This document shows positions 33,466 through 42,851 of a stretch of 64,000 bases of DNA, piece by piece (the first letter of the stretch is position 1; every line of letters begins with the position of its first letter). Where the stretch lies: contig NZ_JAFMTQ010000012.1 of NCBI RefSeq assembly GCF_026126405.1, forward strand, positions 1-64,000, in the 5' to 3' direction. The position numbers and the translations under genes were made by a program. Source of the stretch: Aureitalea sp. L0-47. GTDB lineage: Bacteria; Bacteroidota; Bacteroidia; Flavobacteriales; Flavobacteriaceae. The notes beneath the pieces are model-generated. The model saw only the letters and a list, made by a program, of their open reading frames with translations. It had not been told where the DNA came from and did not search any database.

Positions 33466-34091
33466 TCTTCTTTTTTTGGTTCTTTTCTTTTCTTCGTCCA
33501 GAAATCTATCTCAACGTCGATTACCTCGCTAATAAAATTTTCGATAGAGGTATGCTTAAAGTCATTCCCAACGCCATGAGCTGTTCGGTCTACACTGAAT
33601 CGCGCCGAGATTCCGAAGGTATTTTTACCATCCATTCCATTTACAACAAAGGGGATTTCGGTTTCTTTGCTCACTCCATGAAGTATAAGATCTCCAATCG
33701 CCTTATAACCATCATCCGTTTTTTCAATTCTGCTACTTGCGAAAGTAATCTCAGGATAAGTTTCGGTATCAAAAAAATCAGTACTTCTCAGGTGCTCATC
33801 CCTTCCGTCAATCCCTGTATCTATACTGGCCGACTTTATTGAAGCAGAGAGTGTCGATTTTGTGAAATCTTCATCCACATAGTCCAGGTCGATGGTATAC
33901 TCATTGAATTTTCCCGTGACCCGGGTAATCCCATTGGCGATAGGTACTGAGAACAAAAAGGAGGAATGGTTGGTCTCTGCGGTCAACTTTCTAACTTCAG
34001 TGGGTGTTCCTGTGAAGGATAATAGGAGCAATGACATGACCAGAAGCAGCAGTGACCCTCTGACGGCCTGTTTTTTAATTAATGATCTCAT
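33462..34091 (-). CDS. YceI family periplasmic protein
   Basis: A 209-residue exported protein. A signal peptide or anchor (residues ~9-28, GSLLLLVMSLLLLSFTG) precedes the YceI lipocalin-like barrel: NHSSFLFSVPIANGITRVTGKFNEY (near residue 41), IDTGIDGRDEHLRSTDFFDTETYPEITF (near residue 90) and the C-terminal GISARFSVDRTAHGVG. YceI proteins bind isoprenoid quinones or other long lipids in the periplasm. It sits in the order helical protein, YceI, ArsC with 4-bp overlaps on both sides. Confidence 0.92.
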   Translation of the reverse strand: MRSLIKKQAVRGSLLLLVMSLLLLSFTGTPTEVRKLTAETNHSSFLFSVPIANGITRVTGKFNEYTIDLDYVDEDFTKSTLSASIKSASIDTGIDGRDEHLRSTDFFDTETYPEITFASSRIEKTDDGYKAIGDLILHGVSKETEIPFVVNGMDGKNTFGISARFSVDRTAHGVGNDFKHTSIENFISEVIDVEIDFWTKKRKEPKKEE

Positions 34092-34570
34092 AGTTTTTCA
34101 ATTAATGAATTGAGCTCTTGTTTGTAATCGTACTGAAGGTCTTCGTGCAGTGCTTTTATCTTGGATTTGATTAGATCCACCTGTCTGTAAAACACATTCA
34201 TCATTACTCTGTTGTTCCGTATGGAAGGCTTGAATTCCAGCAGCCTGGTGCAATAGAAGAGAAGGAGCTCCACTTCGGTTTCCTTTACATCTGAGTAGCG
34301 TATGAATTTTTTTGTTTCCCTGAGAATTCTCCTTAGGCTCTTCTTGATGTAGTAACTACTTGAGATATTGATCTCAAGGAGTCGTTCGTCGATATATTCC
34401 TTAATATGGTGAATATAAGCTGCTTCATCCTCTCTCTCGAACAATAAATAGGTAAGCAGTTCTTTGTTTTCTTTTTTGAATCGCGACAGTCGAAGGCAGA
34501 GTTGTTCCAACTCCTCACTGCTGCGATATTTCAGCTCTTTTTTGATCTGTGCGGCCGTGGCGGCTTTCAT
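34088..34570 (-). CDS. Helical protein of unknown function
   Basis: A 160-residue, almost entirely alpha-helical protein (KKELKYRSSEELEQLCLRLSRFKKENKELLTYLLF; KKSLRRILRETKKFIRYS; DLIKSKIKALHEDLQYDY). It has no signal peptide, no membrane segment and no recognised motif; it is rich in K, E, L and R and likely cytoplasmic. The ATG lies one base past the PfkB-type kinase stop and the gene overlaps YceI by 4 bp, so it is part of that operon. The function is unknown. Confidence 0.75.
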   Translation of the reverse strand: MKAATAAQIKKELKYRSSEELEQLCLRLSRFKKENKELLTYLLFEREDEAAYIHHIKEYIDERLLEINISSSYYIKKSLRRILRETKKFIRYSDVKETEVELLLFYCTRLLEFKPSIRNNRVMMNVFYRQVDLIKSKIKALHEDLQYDYKQELNSLIEKL

Positions 34571-34571
34571 C

Positions 34572-35549
34572 TTAGGAATAGGTCTTATCCAGGATAGCCT
34601 GGGTCTCTTTCAGCGACTTGAATACATCGAAGGTCTTTCCTTGCGTTCGCTGGGCTCCCATAGCATTTCCGAACTGGGCAGCTTTGATGGGATCCTCCGG
34701 TGCCAGTAACAGACTGAATGCAATACCTCCTGCAAAGGAGTCACCACAGCCCGTGGTATCCACAACATGTTCAACAGGTACGGAAGGCACCAGTTGCTGT
34801 TTTAATTTATTGTTTTCGAGGGTATACACCATCACTCCGCGTGAATCAAGTGTAACGAACAGGGACTTGAGCTGATGCCTCAGGCAATGCTCGGCGAAGA
34901 CGGGTAGTTGCTCCATGGCGATCTCGTCGTTGTGCTTGAGTTCTTCAAGGGTATATTCATTCTGAAACCAACTGCAATTAGCCTCTTCAAGATTCATTTT
35001 CAAGACGTCGATATACGGTAGCCACAGATCACGATCTACCCAAAACTTGGTTACTCGCTCTCCTTTTGTGGTTAAGGCTGTGGTTGGGCCATGAGCATCA
35101 AAAACGATGGCCGCGTTGCTGTTTTTCTTTATATACTGAATGGTATCCAGCGGTACTTCAAAATCAGTGACCGGAACGCAGACAAAAACCTCGCAATCCA
35201 GGAGGTCTTTTATATCTTCAGGCATTATGGGCTTCATAAAAGCCGTTTGTGTTTCAATGCGGTTGTTCTGATCCGTAAATTTTAATTGAATAACATCACC
35301 CCTGTCTTCTTCCGAAGAAATATAAGAGGTATCGATATTTTTATAGCTACTGAAAAGATCCTTGATACCCGCTTCATCACTCTTCCGAATATGAGTAACC
35401 GGATACACAACGTCATCCGGACCGAGCAGATTGGATAAGGCAATCGCAGTGTGCGTCACGCATCCATACTTCTGAATAACCTCATTGTTATGAGTTACAA
35501 TATAATCTCTGGGAATGGGTCCCAGCACTGCTACTTTCCTCTTGTTCAT
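34572..35549 (-). CDS. PfkB family carbohydrate kinase
   Basis: A 325-residue ribokinase/PfkB-superfamily protein. The C-terminal signature VDTTGCGDSFAGGIAF near residue 265 contains the catalytic Asp and the anion hole, and the N-terminus (VAVLGPIPRDYIVT) matches the first strand of the fold. The GG motif of the family (usual first signature) is weak. The substrate sugar or nucleoside is unknown. First gene of the operon kinase, helical protein, yceI, arsC; the AUG lies 21 bp upstream of a separate HAD gene series. Confidence 0.88.
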   Translation of the reverse strand: MNKRKVAVLGPIPRDYIVTHNNEVIQKYGCVTHTAIALSNLLGPDDVVYPVTHIRKSDEAGIKDLFSSYKNIDTSYISSEEDRGDVIQLKFTDQNNRIETQTAFMKPIMPEDIKDLLDCEVFVCVPVTDFEVPLDTIQYIKKNSNAAIVFDAHGPTTALTTKGERVTKFWVDRDLWLPYIDVLKMNLEEANCSWFQNEYTLEELKHNDEIAMEQLPVFAEHCLRHQLKSLFVTLDSRGVMVYTLENNKLKQQLVPSVPVEHVVDTTGCGDSFAGGIAFSLLLAPEDPIKAAQFGNAMGAQRTQGKTFDVFKSLKETQAILDKTYS

Positions 35550-35570
35550 TCTCTAAATTTACTAAAAATC

Positions 35571-36191
35571 CTACATCCGTATACCTAAATCCTCAAGTGA
35601 TTTCCGAAGGTCCTGAGCACCAGTAAAATGTATACCTTTTATACCAACCACCTCACAACCATCCACGTTTTTTATGCTGTCGTCAATGAACACTGCTTCT
35701 GAAGCATTGATATTGTAGCGGGACAACATCAATTCATAGATATCGCGAAAGGGCTTCCGCATACCTTCATCACCACTAACGAGGATTCCCTCAAACCATT
35801 GAAGCCAATCGAATTTCGCGATAGCCTTCGGAAAGGTCTCCCCACTCCAGTTGGTTAGTGCCAGAACACGGTAATCGGGATGATTTACCAGATGTTCCAA
35901 TATTTTAAGTGTATCATCGTGTGTAAATCCGAGCATCTCTTCCCAGCGACCATAGTACATACGGATTAATTCTTCGTACTGCGGAAACATGGCAACACGC
36001 TCTTCCGTAGCCTTGGCCAGGGGGTAACCTGCGTCCTGGTTGGCATTCCATTCCCAGGCGCATATCTCATTCAAAAACCAATTCATCTTGTCACGATCAC
36101 CCCTGAATTCCTTCAGGTAGACGTATTCCGGGTTCCAGTCGATAAGTACTCCTCCCAGGTCGAATATGATAGTCGAAAAATCTCTTGTCAT
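35571..36191 (-). CDS. HAD family hydrolase (YihX-like)
   Basis: A 206-residue haloacid dehalogenase-superfamily phosphatase with a helical cap. FDLGGVLIDWNPEYVY (residues 10-25) is motif I (catalytic Asp10), ALTNWSGETF near residue 115 gives motif II, KPFRDIYELML gives the Lys, and FIDDSIKNVDG near residue 172 gives motif IV. The layout is closest to YihX-type alpha-D-glucose-1-phosphatases, but the substrate is not certain. It lies 2 bp from the DUF985 cupin gene, which in turn is close to an amidohydrolase gene. Confidence 0.88.
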   Translation of the reverse strand: MTRDFSTIIFDLGGVLIDWNPEYVYLKEFRGDRDKMNWFLNEICAWEWNANQDAGYPLAKATEERVAMFPQYEELIRMYYGRWEEMLGFTHDDTLKILEHLVNHPDYRVLALTNWSGETFPKAIAKFDWLQWFEGILVSGDEGMRKPFRDIYELMLSRYNINASEAVFIDDSIKNVDGCEVVGIKGIHFTGAQDLRKSLEDLGIRM

Positions 36192-36192
36192 C

Positions 36193-36696
36193 TTACGAAT
36201 GTGTTAACTTGGTGATTATATCTTCCAGATGCGGAAATTGTGTAATCAGTTGCGCACGATCTGGCATTACAAAATCATCGAAGTCGAATCCAGGCGAGAC
36301 TGTGCATCCTAACAGTGAGAAGCTGTTTTCTTCAGCCACTTCAGAAGCAAACCAATAACCTGCCGGAACAGTGATTTGGGGTACATCCCCTTCGGAAAGA
36401 GCGTTTCCAATTCTTACGACTTTGTACTCACCATCAGGACTGATCATATGTAAATTCATAGGTGAGCCATCGTAAAAATGCCACATCTCATCCTGGTTGA
36501 TTTTATGAAACGCCGAAAACGATTCCGAAGTAATTAAAAAATAGATCCCAGTGGAGTAATTCCTATCACCCGTAAATGGTTGGCCTAATACCTCCTTCGG
36601 AATGGTTCCTTCACTGCGATACGTCTCGCGATAGTAACCACCTTCGGGATGGGGATTCAAATCCAATGCCTTTATGATCTCCTGAACTTTGTCCAT
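36193..36696 (-). CDS. Cupin (DUF985) domain protein
   Basis: A 167-residue DUF985 cupin. The conserved N-terminal HPEGGYYRETYRS (residues ~17-29) and the cupin core ITSESFSAFHKINQDEMWHFYDGSP (residues ~53-77) with the metal-type His/Glu pattern are clear, followed by VPAGYWFASEV and GCTVSPGFDFDDF. Family members bind sugar-like ligands; none is assigned here. It lies between an amidohydrolase and a HAD phosphatase with gaps of 3 and 1 bp, an evident operon. Confidence 0.92.
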   Translation of the reverse strand: MDKVQEIIKALDLNPHPEGGYYRETYRSEGTIPKEVLGQPFTGDRNYSTGIYFLITSESFSAFHKINQDEMWHFYDGSPMNLHMISPDGEYKVVRIGNALSEGDVPQITVPAGYWFASEVAEENSFSLLGCTVSPGFDFDDFVMPDRAQLITQFPHLEDIITKLTHS

Positions 36697-36699
36697 GAG

Positions 36700-37788
36700 T
36701 TAATCCTTTGGAAATAGGCTGGCGTCCAGTCCGGGAACTATACGCAGGGCGTTCTTGTAATACACCTTTTTTAAAACTTCATCCGGTAAGTCCATGCCGT
36801 ACATAGCCCAGAACGCATGGTATTTTTTGTGATATGGGAAATATTCGTCATCCGTCTCCAGCACCCTGAAATAGGTTGGGAATTCTTCCGGTTTCCAACT
36901 GTCTTTTCCAAATAGGATCCTATCCTGGTATTTGATAAAGAAAGCTCTCGCATTACGCGGTTGGCGGCCCAATTCTGCTATGATAGCACCAATTCCAACG
37001 TTCATATTCGGCATTTCATCCAGGAGTTCACCCAGCTTTCCAAGGTCGTTGGCATACCATCCCATGTGAGCGTTAATGAAGGTTGTGTTTGGATGCTTTT
37101 TAAACATATTGTGTTGTTCGGCGATTAGCTTTTCCCAAGGCGCAGGATCTGTAGCACTTCGCTTTCTTCGTGGTCGCAATTTCAGTTCGAGCCAGCGTTC
37201 GTTATCCCCATCGAATTCGTCCCAGAAAGGTTTGGGATCGGCTGTGTGGATTAATACCGGGATGCCTAACTCTCCACACTTGGCCCAGATAGGGTCCAAT
37301 CGCGGATCATCCACCTGAACTCTATTGCCATCAGCATCCTTGTATCGCAATCCCAGGCTCTTGTATATTTTTAGACCTTTAGCGCCACTCTTAACATCTT
37401 CTTCCAGTTGGGCAACCGCATTTTCTGTCCAGCCGGGCGTGCCCACACCATCGAAATCTACATTGGCAAAGACCACGAAACGGTTGGGATAGTTGTTCTT
37501 GATATTGGCAACCGACTTTTTAAGATCATCTCCTGAACGACCGCTGAGGTTCACCATGATCTGCAGGTTCAGTGTGTCCATTGCGGCTACGACGGGCACC
37601 AGGTCCTGGTTAGGCATACGGTATTGGTGTCCGTGAACATCGATGAAAGGGAATTTAGCTTTTAGAACGGGTTCTCCCGGCACCACCAGGGTGGAGGAGG
37701 GGTTGTATTCTTCAAAGGTGAGGTCCTGGGCGAAGGTAATGACCGATAATAAAAGCCCTACAAAAAAAGGTAGCCTGGTTAGTTTCAT
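36700..37788 (-). CDS. Secreted amidohydrolase family protein
   Basis: A 362-residue exported metal-dependent hydrolase. A signal peptide (residues 1-20) is followed by the TIM-barrel metal site FIDVHGHQYR (residues ~48-57), then VLIHTADPKPFWDE and INAHMGWYANDLG near residue 240, the usual His and Asp ligands of the amidohydrolase/DUF-like amidohydrolase-2 group, and FGKDSW near residue 298. The substrate is unknown. It opens the amidohydrolase, cupin, HAD run. Confidence 0.9.
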   Translation of the reverse strand: MKLTRLPFFVGLLLSVITFAQDLTFEEYNPSSTLVVPGEPVLKAKFPFIDVHGHQYRMPNQDLVPVVAAMDTLNLQIMVNLSGRSGDDLKKSVANIKNNYPNRFVVFANVDFDGVGTPGWTENAVAQLEEDVKSGAKGLKIYKSLGLRYKDADGNRVQVDDPRLDPIWAKCGELGIPVLIHTADPKPFWDEFDGDNERWLELKLRPRRKRSATDPAPWEKLIAEQHNMFKKHPNTTFINAHMGWYANDLGKLGELLDEMPNMNVGIGAIIAELGRQPRNARAFFIKYQDRILFGKDSWKPEEFPTYFRVLETDDEYFPYHKKYHAFWAMYGMDLPDEVLKKVYYKNALRIVPGLDASLFPKD

Positions 37789-37867
37789 GTGATTGTATTT
37801 GCCCTCTAAAATAGTGGGTTGCGACTATTCAGAAAAAATATTAGTACGGCTTTAACGAATTAATGCA

Positions 37868-38572
37868 CTATTGGCGGTCTCCGATTCGATAATAAATATT
37901 GAAGCCAAAACTAAAATTAAACCCAACCACAGTTCCTTCCTCTCTGCGGAATGCTTCGAAAAAGCCCAACTCATCCTCAATATCATTGAGTTCAAAACGC
38001 GGATCAATAGCATTTGAAAAACTTACATCCCGAACTCTGAACCCGATTCCGCCATAAATATTAATTCCGAAATCTTTGAAGATCGGTATCATGCCGCCTC
38101 CTTTTATATTAAGGCCGTACTTCTTTCTATTGTAGTCAATACGCTCGTATCGAACCACAAATTCCGAAGATTCCTCGGGATAGTAGAAATCACTATCGAG
38201 CGTCTGATTGTGATCCATGTAGAAAAATTCGGCCGAGACATAAGGTTTGGATTTTTTCTTAGGGTGTGTAAACAGGAAAAGTTGAGGTCTTATTTCCCAG
38301 AATTGATAGTCACTACCTTCGTTATTTGAAGAAACGAATAAGGAGTATCCACTGAATCCATAGCCTGCCGCGAGACCAACTTTCCATTTTTCACTCATTC
38401 CCCAAATATATCCCACACGAAGTCTGGGGGAAATAAAATCGAAAGGAGTAGAGAGATTGAAAAGTGCATAGGATTCACTCCCCGTGGCGGTTGAATCAGT
38501 CTTGATCTCCTGTGCTATTGTCGTTTGGACAAAGGCAGTAATAAACAGCGAAATGATAAGGAGGTTCTTCAA
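37868..38572 (-). CDS. Outer membrane beta-barrel protein of unknown function
   Basis: A 234-residue exported protein with a signal peptide (residues 1-20) and alternating amphipathic strands ending in aromatic residues (PRLRVGYIWGMSEKWKVGLAAGYGFSGYSLF, KPYVSAEFFYMDHNQ, GINIYGGIGFRVRDVSF, VVGFNFSFGFNIYYRIG). This is the pattern of a small 8-10-strand outer-membrane barrel of the Bacteroidota opacity type. It lies 21 bp after prfB on the same strand. The function is unknown. Confidence 0.75.
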   Translation of the reverse strand: MKNLLIISLFITAFVQTTIAQEIKTDSTATGSESYALFNLSTPFDFISPRLRVGYIWGMSEKWKVGLAAGYGFSGYSLFVSSNNEGSDYQFWEIRPQLFLFTHPKKKSKPYVSAEFFYMDHNQTLDSDFYYPEESSEFVVRYERIDYNRKKYGLNIKGGGMIPIFKDFGINIYGGIGFRVRDVSFSNAIDPRFELNDIEDELGFFEAFRREEGTVVGFNFSFGFNIYYRIGDRQ

Positions 38573-38593
38573 TAGAGGGGCTTTTCTAATTGT

Positions 38594-39701
38594 TTACAAC
38601 TCGTTCTCCTTTTCGCCTTGCCCGGTCATCATTAAATAGGCTTTTAAAAATGCATTTATATCGCCATCGAGCACCGCATCCACGTTTCCGGTTTCGTGCT
38701 GGGTACGAACGTCCTTGATCAGCTTATAAGGATGAAGCACATAATTACGAATCTGTGAACCCCATTCTATGGCCATTTTTCCGGCTTCGATCTCGTCCCT
38801 GGCTGCCTGTTGTTTTCGCAGTTCGATCTCATAAAGCTGGGATTTCAGCATTTGCATCGCCTTTTCACGGTTCTCCAGTTGTGATCTTGTTTCTGAATTG
38901 TGGATCACGATCCCGGTAGGGTGGTGAGTAAGGATTGCCTTTGTTTCCACCTTATTTACATTCTGACCCCCGGCTCCACTACTACGAGCGAAGTCCCATG
39001 AAATTTCCGAAGGATTGATATCGATCTCTATACTATCATCTGCTAGCGGATAGACATATACGCTGGCAAAACTGGTGTGGCGTTTCGCATTGCTGTCGAA
39101 CGGTGATATGCGCACCAGTCTGTGCACGCCGTTCTCGCTTTTCAACCAACCAAAGGCATAGTCGCCGTCGATTTCCAAAGTAACAGTTTTTATACCCGCT
39201 ACATCACCTGACTGGAAATTGAGCTCCTTCACGGAGAAGCCGTTCTTTTCGGCCCACATGAGGTACATACGCATGAGCATCTGTGCCCAGTCGCAGCTTT
39301 CGGTACCACCGGCACCAGCTGTGATCTGAAGTACTGCGGAAAGGTCATCTCCCTCATCACTCATCATATTTCTGAATTCCAGGGTTTCAATGGCCTCGAG
39401 AGCTTCCTGAAAACGATTTTCTACATTTTCGGCTTTGCCTTCGCCTTCTTTGAAGAATTCATAAATGACTTCAGCGTCATCGGTGAGAGTGACGGCTTTG
39501 TTGTAATCTTCCACCCACTTTTTCTTATTCCGAAGTTTCTTCATAAAAGCTTCGGCTTCCTGTGGGTTATTCCAGAAATTCGGGTCGTAGGTTTTCTCCT
39601 CGTCGTTGGAGATCTCTATAAGCTTGCCATCAACGTCAAAGATACCTCCTTAACGCATCCAGGCGATTTCTGAGATCGGTGAGCTGATCGGTTGTAATCA
39701 T
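38594..39701 (-). CDS. prfB: Peptide chain release factor 2, made by programmed +1 frameshift
   Basis: RF2, about 368 residues after frameshifting, which releases peptides at UGA and UAA codons. The 21-codon first frame (MITTDQLTDLRNRLDALRRYL) ends at a TGA (39636-39638). The second frame begins at GAC and runs to 38594, with the class signature SPF tripeptide (RISPFDSNAKRH) and the GAGGQNVNK loop (GGQ) that triggers hydrolysis. The shift site has the standard parts: an AGGAGG Shine-Dalgarno-like sequence, then TAT CTT TGA C. The feature spans both frames; a caller using a single frame would give only the 316-residue C-terminal part starting at an internal ATG. Confidence 0.95.
39635..39650 (-). 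promoter_or_regulatory. Programmed +1 frameshift site of prfB
   Basis: On the minus strand AGGAGG (39645-39650) lies 3 nt from CTT TGA C. This matches the known RF2 element, in which the ribosome slips from CTT on to TTT/GAC when UGA is decoded slowly. It makes RF2 synthesis self-regulating. Confidence 0.95.
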
Positions 39702-39804
39702 TTATTTGGATTTTCAACAAAAATAGGCTTTATGTTCGCAAGGCGAAATTTATTCTGAAGGATTTTTAGTAGTTTAGAGCACTCCCCAATATAAACATTT
39801 CAAT

Positions 39805-42213
39805 ATGAATAGATTTGTCTTCGCGGTTATCGCAATCCTGTGTGTAACATCTGTTTCAGCCCAATTCCTTTCAGAAAAAAAGAACCTTAAAAAATTCGAA
39901 GGATATTTCGATTTTCACTATTCGGATGATTCCGGTGAGATCTACCTGGAGGTGGATAAGCTCAATACTGAATTTCTCTATATACACTCACTTCGTACGG
40001 GGCTGGGTTCAAATGATATCGGTCTGGATAGAGGTCAGTTGGGTGGAGGAAAAGTAGTGAAGTTCATGAAAAGCGGGAACAAACTATTACTCATTCAACC
40101 GAATCTCGATTACAGGGCTAGTTCGAACAATAACCTGGAGCGTCGTTCTATAGAGGAGGCCTTTGCCAAATCCGTGATCTTTGGTTTTCCTATTAAGGAA
40201 ACTCAGGGACAGACCTATGTGATCGATCTTACTCCATTTCTCATGCAGGACACCCACGGTGTAATCGACAGGTTAAAATCTATGAAAGAAGGTACGTATA
40301 AGCTGGATGCCAGTCGCTCTGCACTATGGATGGAACGTACCAAGGCCTTTCCGGAGAATGTGGAGTTCGAAGCAATGATAACCTATGTGGGAGAGCCAGA
40401 GGGTAGCAAAATTCGTTCTGTAGCTCCGGATTCGAAGTCGGTATCGGTTATCCAGCATCACAGTTTCGTGAAACTACCGGAAGCCGGTTATACCCCTCGA
40501 GTGTTCGATCCTCGCTGTGGTTCTTATCCAACCACCTATATGGATTACAGTACTCCAATCTGGGAACCCATTACAAAGCGTTTTGTAACACGCCATCGCT
40601 TAGAAAAGAAAAACCCAAAGGCAGAAGTAAGTGAAGCCAAAGAACCTATTATATATTATCTGGATCCGGGAACGCCAGAACCAGTGCGCTCGGCGCTACT
40701 GGAAGGAGCTGGTTGGTGGAACGAGGCTTTTGAGGCCATAGGCTACAAGGATGCCTTCCAGGTTAAGATGCTGCCACCCGAAGCCGATCCTATGGACGTA
40801 AGATATAATGTGATACAGTGGGTGCACCGTTCCACGAGGGGATGGAGTTACGGAGCAAGCATTACCGATCCCAGGACCGGAGAAATACTTAAAGGTCATG
40901 TGAGTTTGGGGAGTCTAAGGATTCGTCAGGATTTTATGATCGCGCAGGCCCTGATGAACCGCCCATTTGCCCAGAGCGATGCTAATGTGAAGCCCATGAT
41001 GGACATGGCGCTTGCCCGCATTCGGCAACTTTCCGCTCATGAAGTGGGCCATACGCTTGGCTTTGCCCACAATTTCGCGGCCAGTACCAACGATAGGGCG
41101 AGTGTAATGGATTATCCCCACCCAACATTGAGTTTGAAAGATGGGGAAGTGGATTTCAGCAATGCCTATGATATCGGAATTGGAGAATGGGATAAGGTGA
41201 CTGTTGCCTATTCGTACAGTGATGTACCCACAGGTTCTTCGGAAAAGGAATATTTAAGGGAGTTGTTGGACCGGGCATTTGCAAGCGGCATGAGATACAT
41301 CACAGACAGTGATGCCAGAGCGAAAGGTGGTGCCCATGCAAAGGCACACCTTTGGGATAACGGAGTGCAGGCGCAGGTTGAACTTAATAATATCCTTAAG
41401 ATAAGGGAGGCCGCCATCAGTAACTTTTCCGTAGACAACATTCCAAACGGACAACCGTTTACAAGCCTGGAAGATGTCTTTGTCCCCCTCTATTTCCTGC
41501 ACCGATACCAGACCGAAGCGGCGGTGAAGCTAATAGGAGGCATGGACTACGATTACCAGATAAAAGGAGCCCAGGGAATCAAACAAATTCGGGTGGCAAC
41601 GGCGGAACAGAAAATTGCTTTGGGAGAATTGATCAAAACGATTTCTTCAAAGCATTTAGCAATTCCGAAGCAGACACTGGACTTGTTTCCGCCACGGGCT
41701 TTTGGCTATGGAAGGGATCGCGAATCCTTCAGTAGCAGCACCGGTGTGACCTTCGATCCGCTGGCTGCTGCGGCTGCGGCTTCCGAAGTTAGCATTTCAC
41801 TGCTCCTGCACCCTGAACGATTGAACCGACTGGTGCAGCAGAAGGCCATGGAGCCTAAAAACCTGGGAGTGGAAGAAGTAATAGATGCAATAATTTCTAA
41901 CACCTTCTGGACCTCATCAAATGAATCCTACGAACAGGCAGTAATCGAAACGGTGCAATACGTTGCCTTACAACAATTATTAGGAGCACACTCAGATCCT
42001 GATGTAAGCCTCAAGGCTAAATCCGTGATCAGCGATCGCCTTGCAACCCTGGAGTCTGAATGGAAGGAAGGCAATCTATACCATAGGGAACTTGCCCGTA
42101 CCTACCAGGCATACAAAGAAGACCCGGATGAGTTTAAAATCGACAAGGCTCCTAAGATTCCCGACGGCAGTCCGATAGGTATGGACTGCGCCGGACCAAA
42201 TTACAATCATTAA
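39805..42213 (+). CDS. Secreted zinc-dependent metalloprotease (DUF5117/DUF4953 type)
   Basis: An 802-residue exported protein. A signal peptide (residues 1-19, ending VSA) is followed by a DUF5118/DUF5117 N-terminal region (residues ~30-300), then a metzincin-like domain with HEVGHTLGFAHN at residues 412-423: His412, His416 and His422 as zinc ligands and Glu413 as base. A long helical C-terminal domain (~residues 430-780) contains the DUF4953-type segment YPHPTLSLKDGEVDFSNAYDIGIGEWDK. These proteins are frequent in Bacteroidota and in marine flavobacteria are presumed to degrade external proteins. The gene lies divergently from prfB. Confidence 0.9.
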   Translation: MNRFVFAVIAILCVTSVSAQFLSEKKNLKKFEGYFDFHYSDDSGEIYLEVDKLNTEFLYIHSLRTGLGSNDIGLDRGQLGGGKVVKFMKSGNKLLLIQPNLDYRASSNNNLERRSIEEAFAKSVIFGFPIKETQGQTYVIDLTPFLMQDTHGVIDRLKSMKEGTYKLDASRSALWMERTKAFPENVEFEAMITYVGEPEGSKIRSVAPDSKSVSVIQHHSFVKLPEAGYTPRVFDPRCGSYPTTYMDYSTPIWEPITKRFVTRHRLEKKNPKAEVSEAKEPIIYYLDPGTPEPVRSALLEGAGWWNEAFEAIGYKDAFQVKMLPPEADPMDVRYNVIQWVHRSTRGWSYGASITDPRTGEILKGHVSLGSLRIRQDFMIAQALMNRPFAQSDANVKPMMDMALARIRQLSAHEVGHTLGFAHNFAASTNDRASVMDYPHPTLSLKDGEVDFSNAYDIGIGEWDKVTVAYSYSDVPTGSSEKEYLRELLDRAFASGMRYITDSDARAKGGAHAKAHLWDNGVQAQVELNNILKIREAAISNFSVDNIPNGQPFTSLEDVFVPLYFLHRYQTEAAVKLIGGMDYDYQIKGAQGIKQIRVATAEQKIALGELIKTISSKHLAIPKQTLDLFPPRAFGYGRDRESFSSSTGVTFDPLAAAAAASEVSISLLLHPERLNRLVQQKAMEPKNLGVEEVIDAIISNTFWTSSNESYEQAVIETVQYVALQQLLGAHSDPDVSLKAKSVISDRLATLESEWKEGNLYHRELARTYQAYKEDPDEFKIDKAPKIPDGSPIGMDCAGPNYNH

Positions 42214-42224
42214 CAACCTCACAC

Positions 42225-42851
42225 ATGAAAAGATTAATACTTGTTTTAGCGCTCCTTTTTATCTTTCAATTGAATGCTCAGCGAGATGAGGCATTTGTAG
42301 ATCAACAACTTTCGGAATTCACCAACAAACTGGAGGAACGCTCTATTAGTTCGTGGTTCTCGGTAAAAAGATATTGTACCGGAAGTATCGAAATGTTTCT
42401 AATGGAGGACGGATCCTGGTGTTCTTCTAAAGGGACGTATTATGAAACCTATGTGGTGTGGACTGAAAATGATGGTGCCTCGATGATAAAGAAGGTAGAC
42501 AACTGCGGTTTGTTCTTTTCAATCCCATTGAAATCGGATGAATTAACCAAGTTTTTCAATGAAAATCTAAACGAATTAACTACCACTACAGTAAAAAACT
42601 ACAGGGCTGATAATATTACGGGAAACCCTGAACTAAGCACATCGATTCATTCATGTAAGCGCTCTTATACATTCAGAAATAGTAGTGGGGTATCCGAAAC
42701 AAATTACGATTTGTTCGATCTTTCCACCTCGGAAAAGCATCCCAATATTCACTACAAGCATAACAATGCGTTAAAGATCGTTGAACTAGATAAAATGATT
42801 GATGAGGTCATCGAGAACTTACAATCCAAATTCAGGCGACAAAAACAATAA
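42225..42851 (+). CDS. Secreted hypothetical protein
   Basis: A 208-residue exported protein with a signal peptide (residues 1-18, LILVLALLFIFQLNAQ). The remainder is mixed with a Cys pair-rich middle (RYCTGSIEMFLMEDGSWCSSKGTYYETYVVW, MIKKVDNCGLFFS, IHSCKRSYTF), which may form disulfides outside the cytoplasm, and a basic C-terminus. Only 11 bp separates it from the metalloprotease stop, so they are likely co-transcribed. No family recognised. Confidence 0.75.
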   Translation: MKRLILVLALLFIFQLNAQRDEAFVDQQLSEFTNKLEERSISSWFSVKRYCTGSIEMFLMEDGSWCSSKGTYYETYVVWTENDGASMIKKVDNCGLFFSIPLKSDELTKFFNENLNELTTTTVKNYRADNITGNPELSTSIHSCKRSYTFRNSSGVSETNYDLFDLSTSEKHPNIHYKHNNALKIVELDKMIDEVIENLQSKFRRQKQ

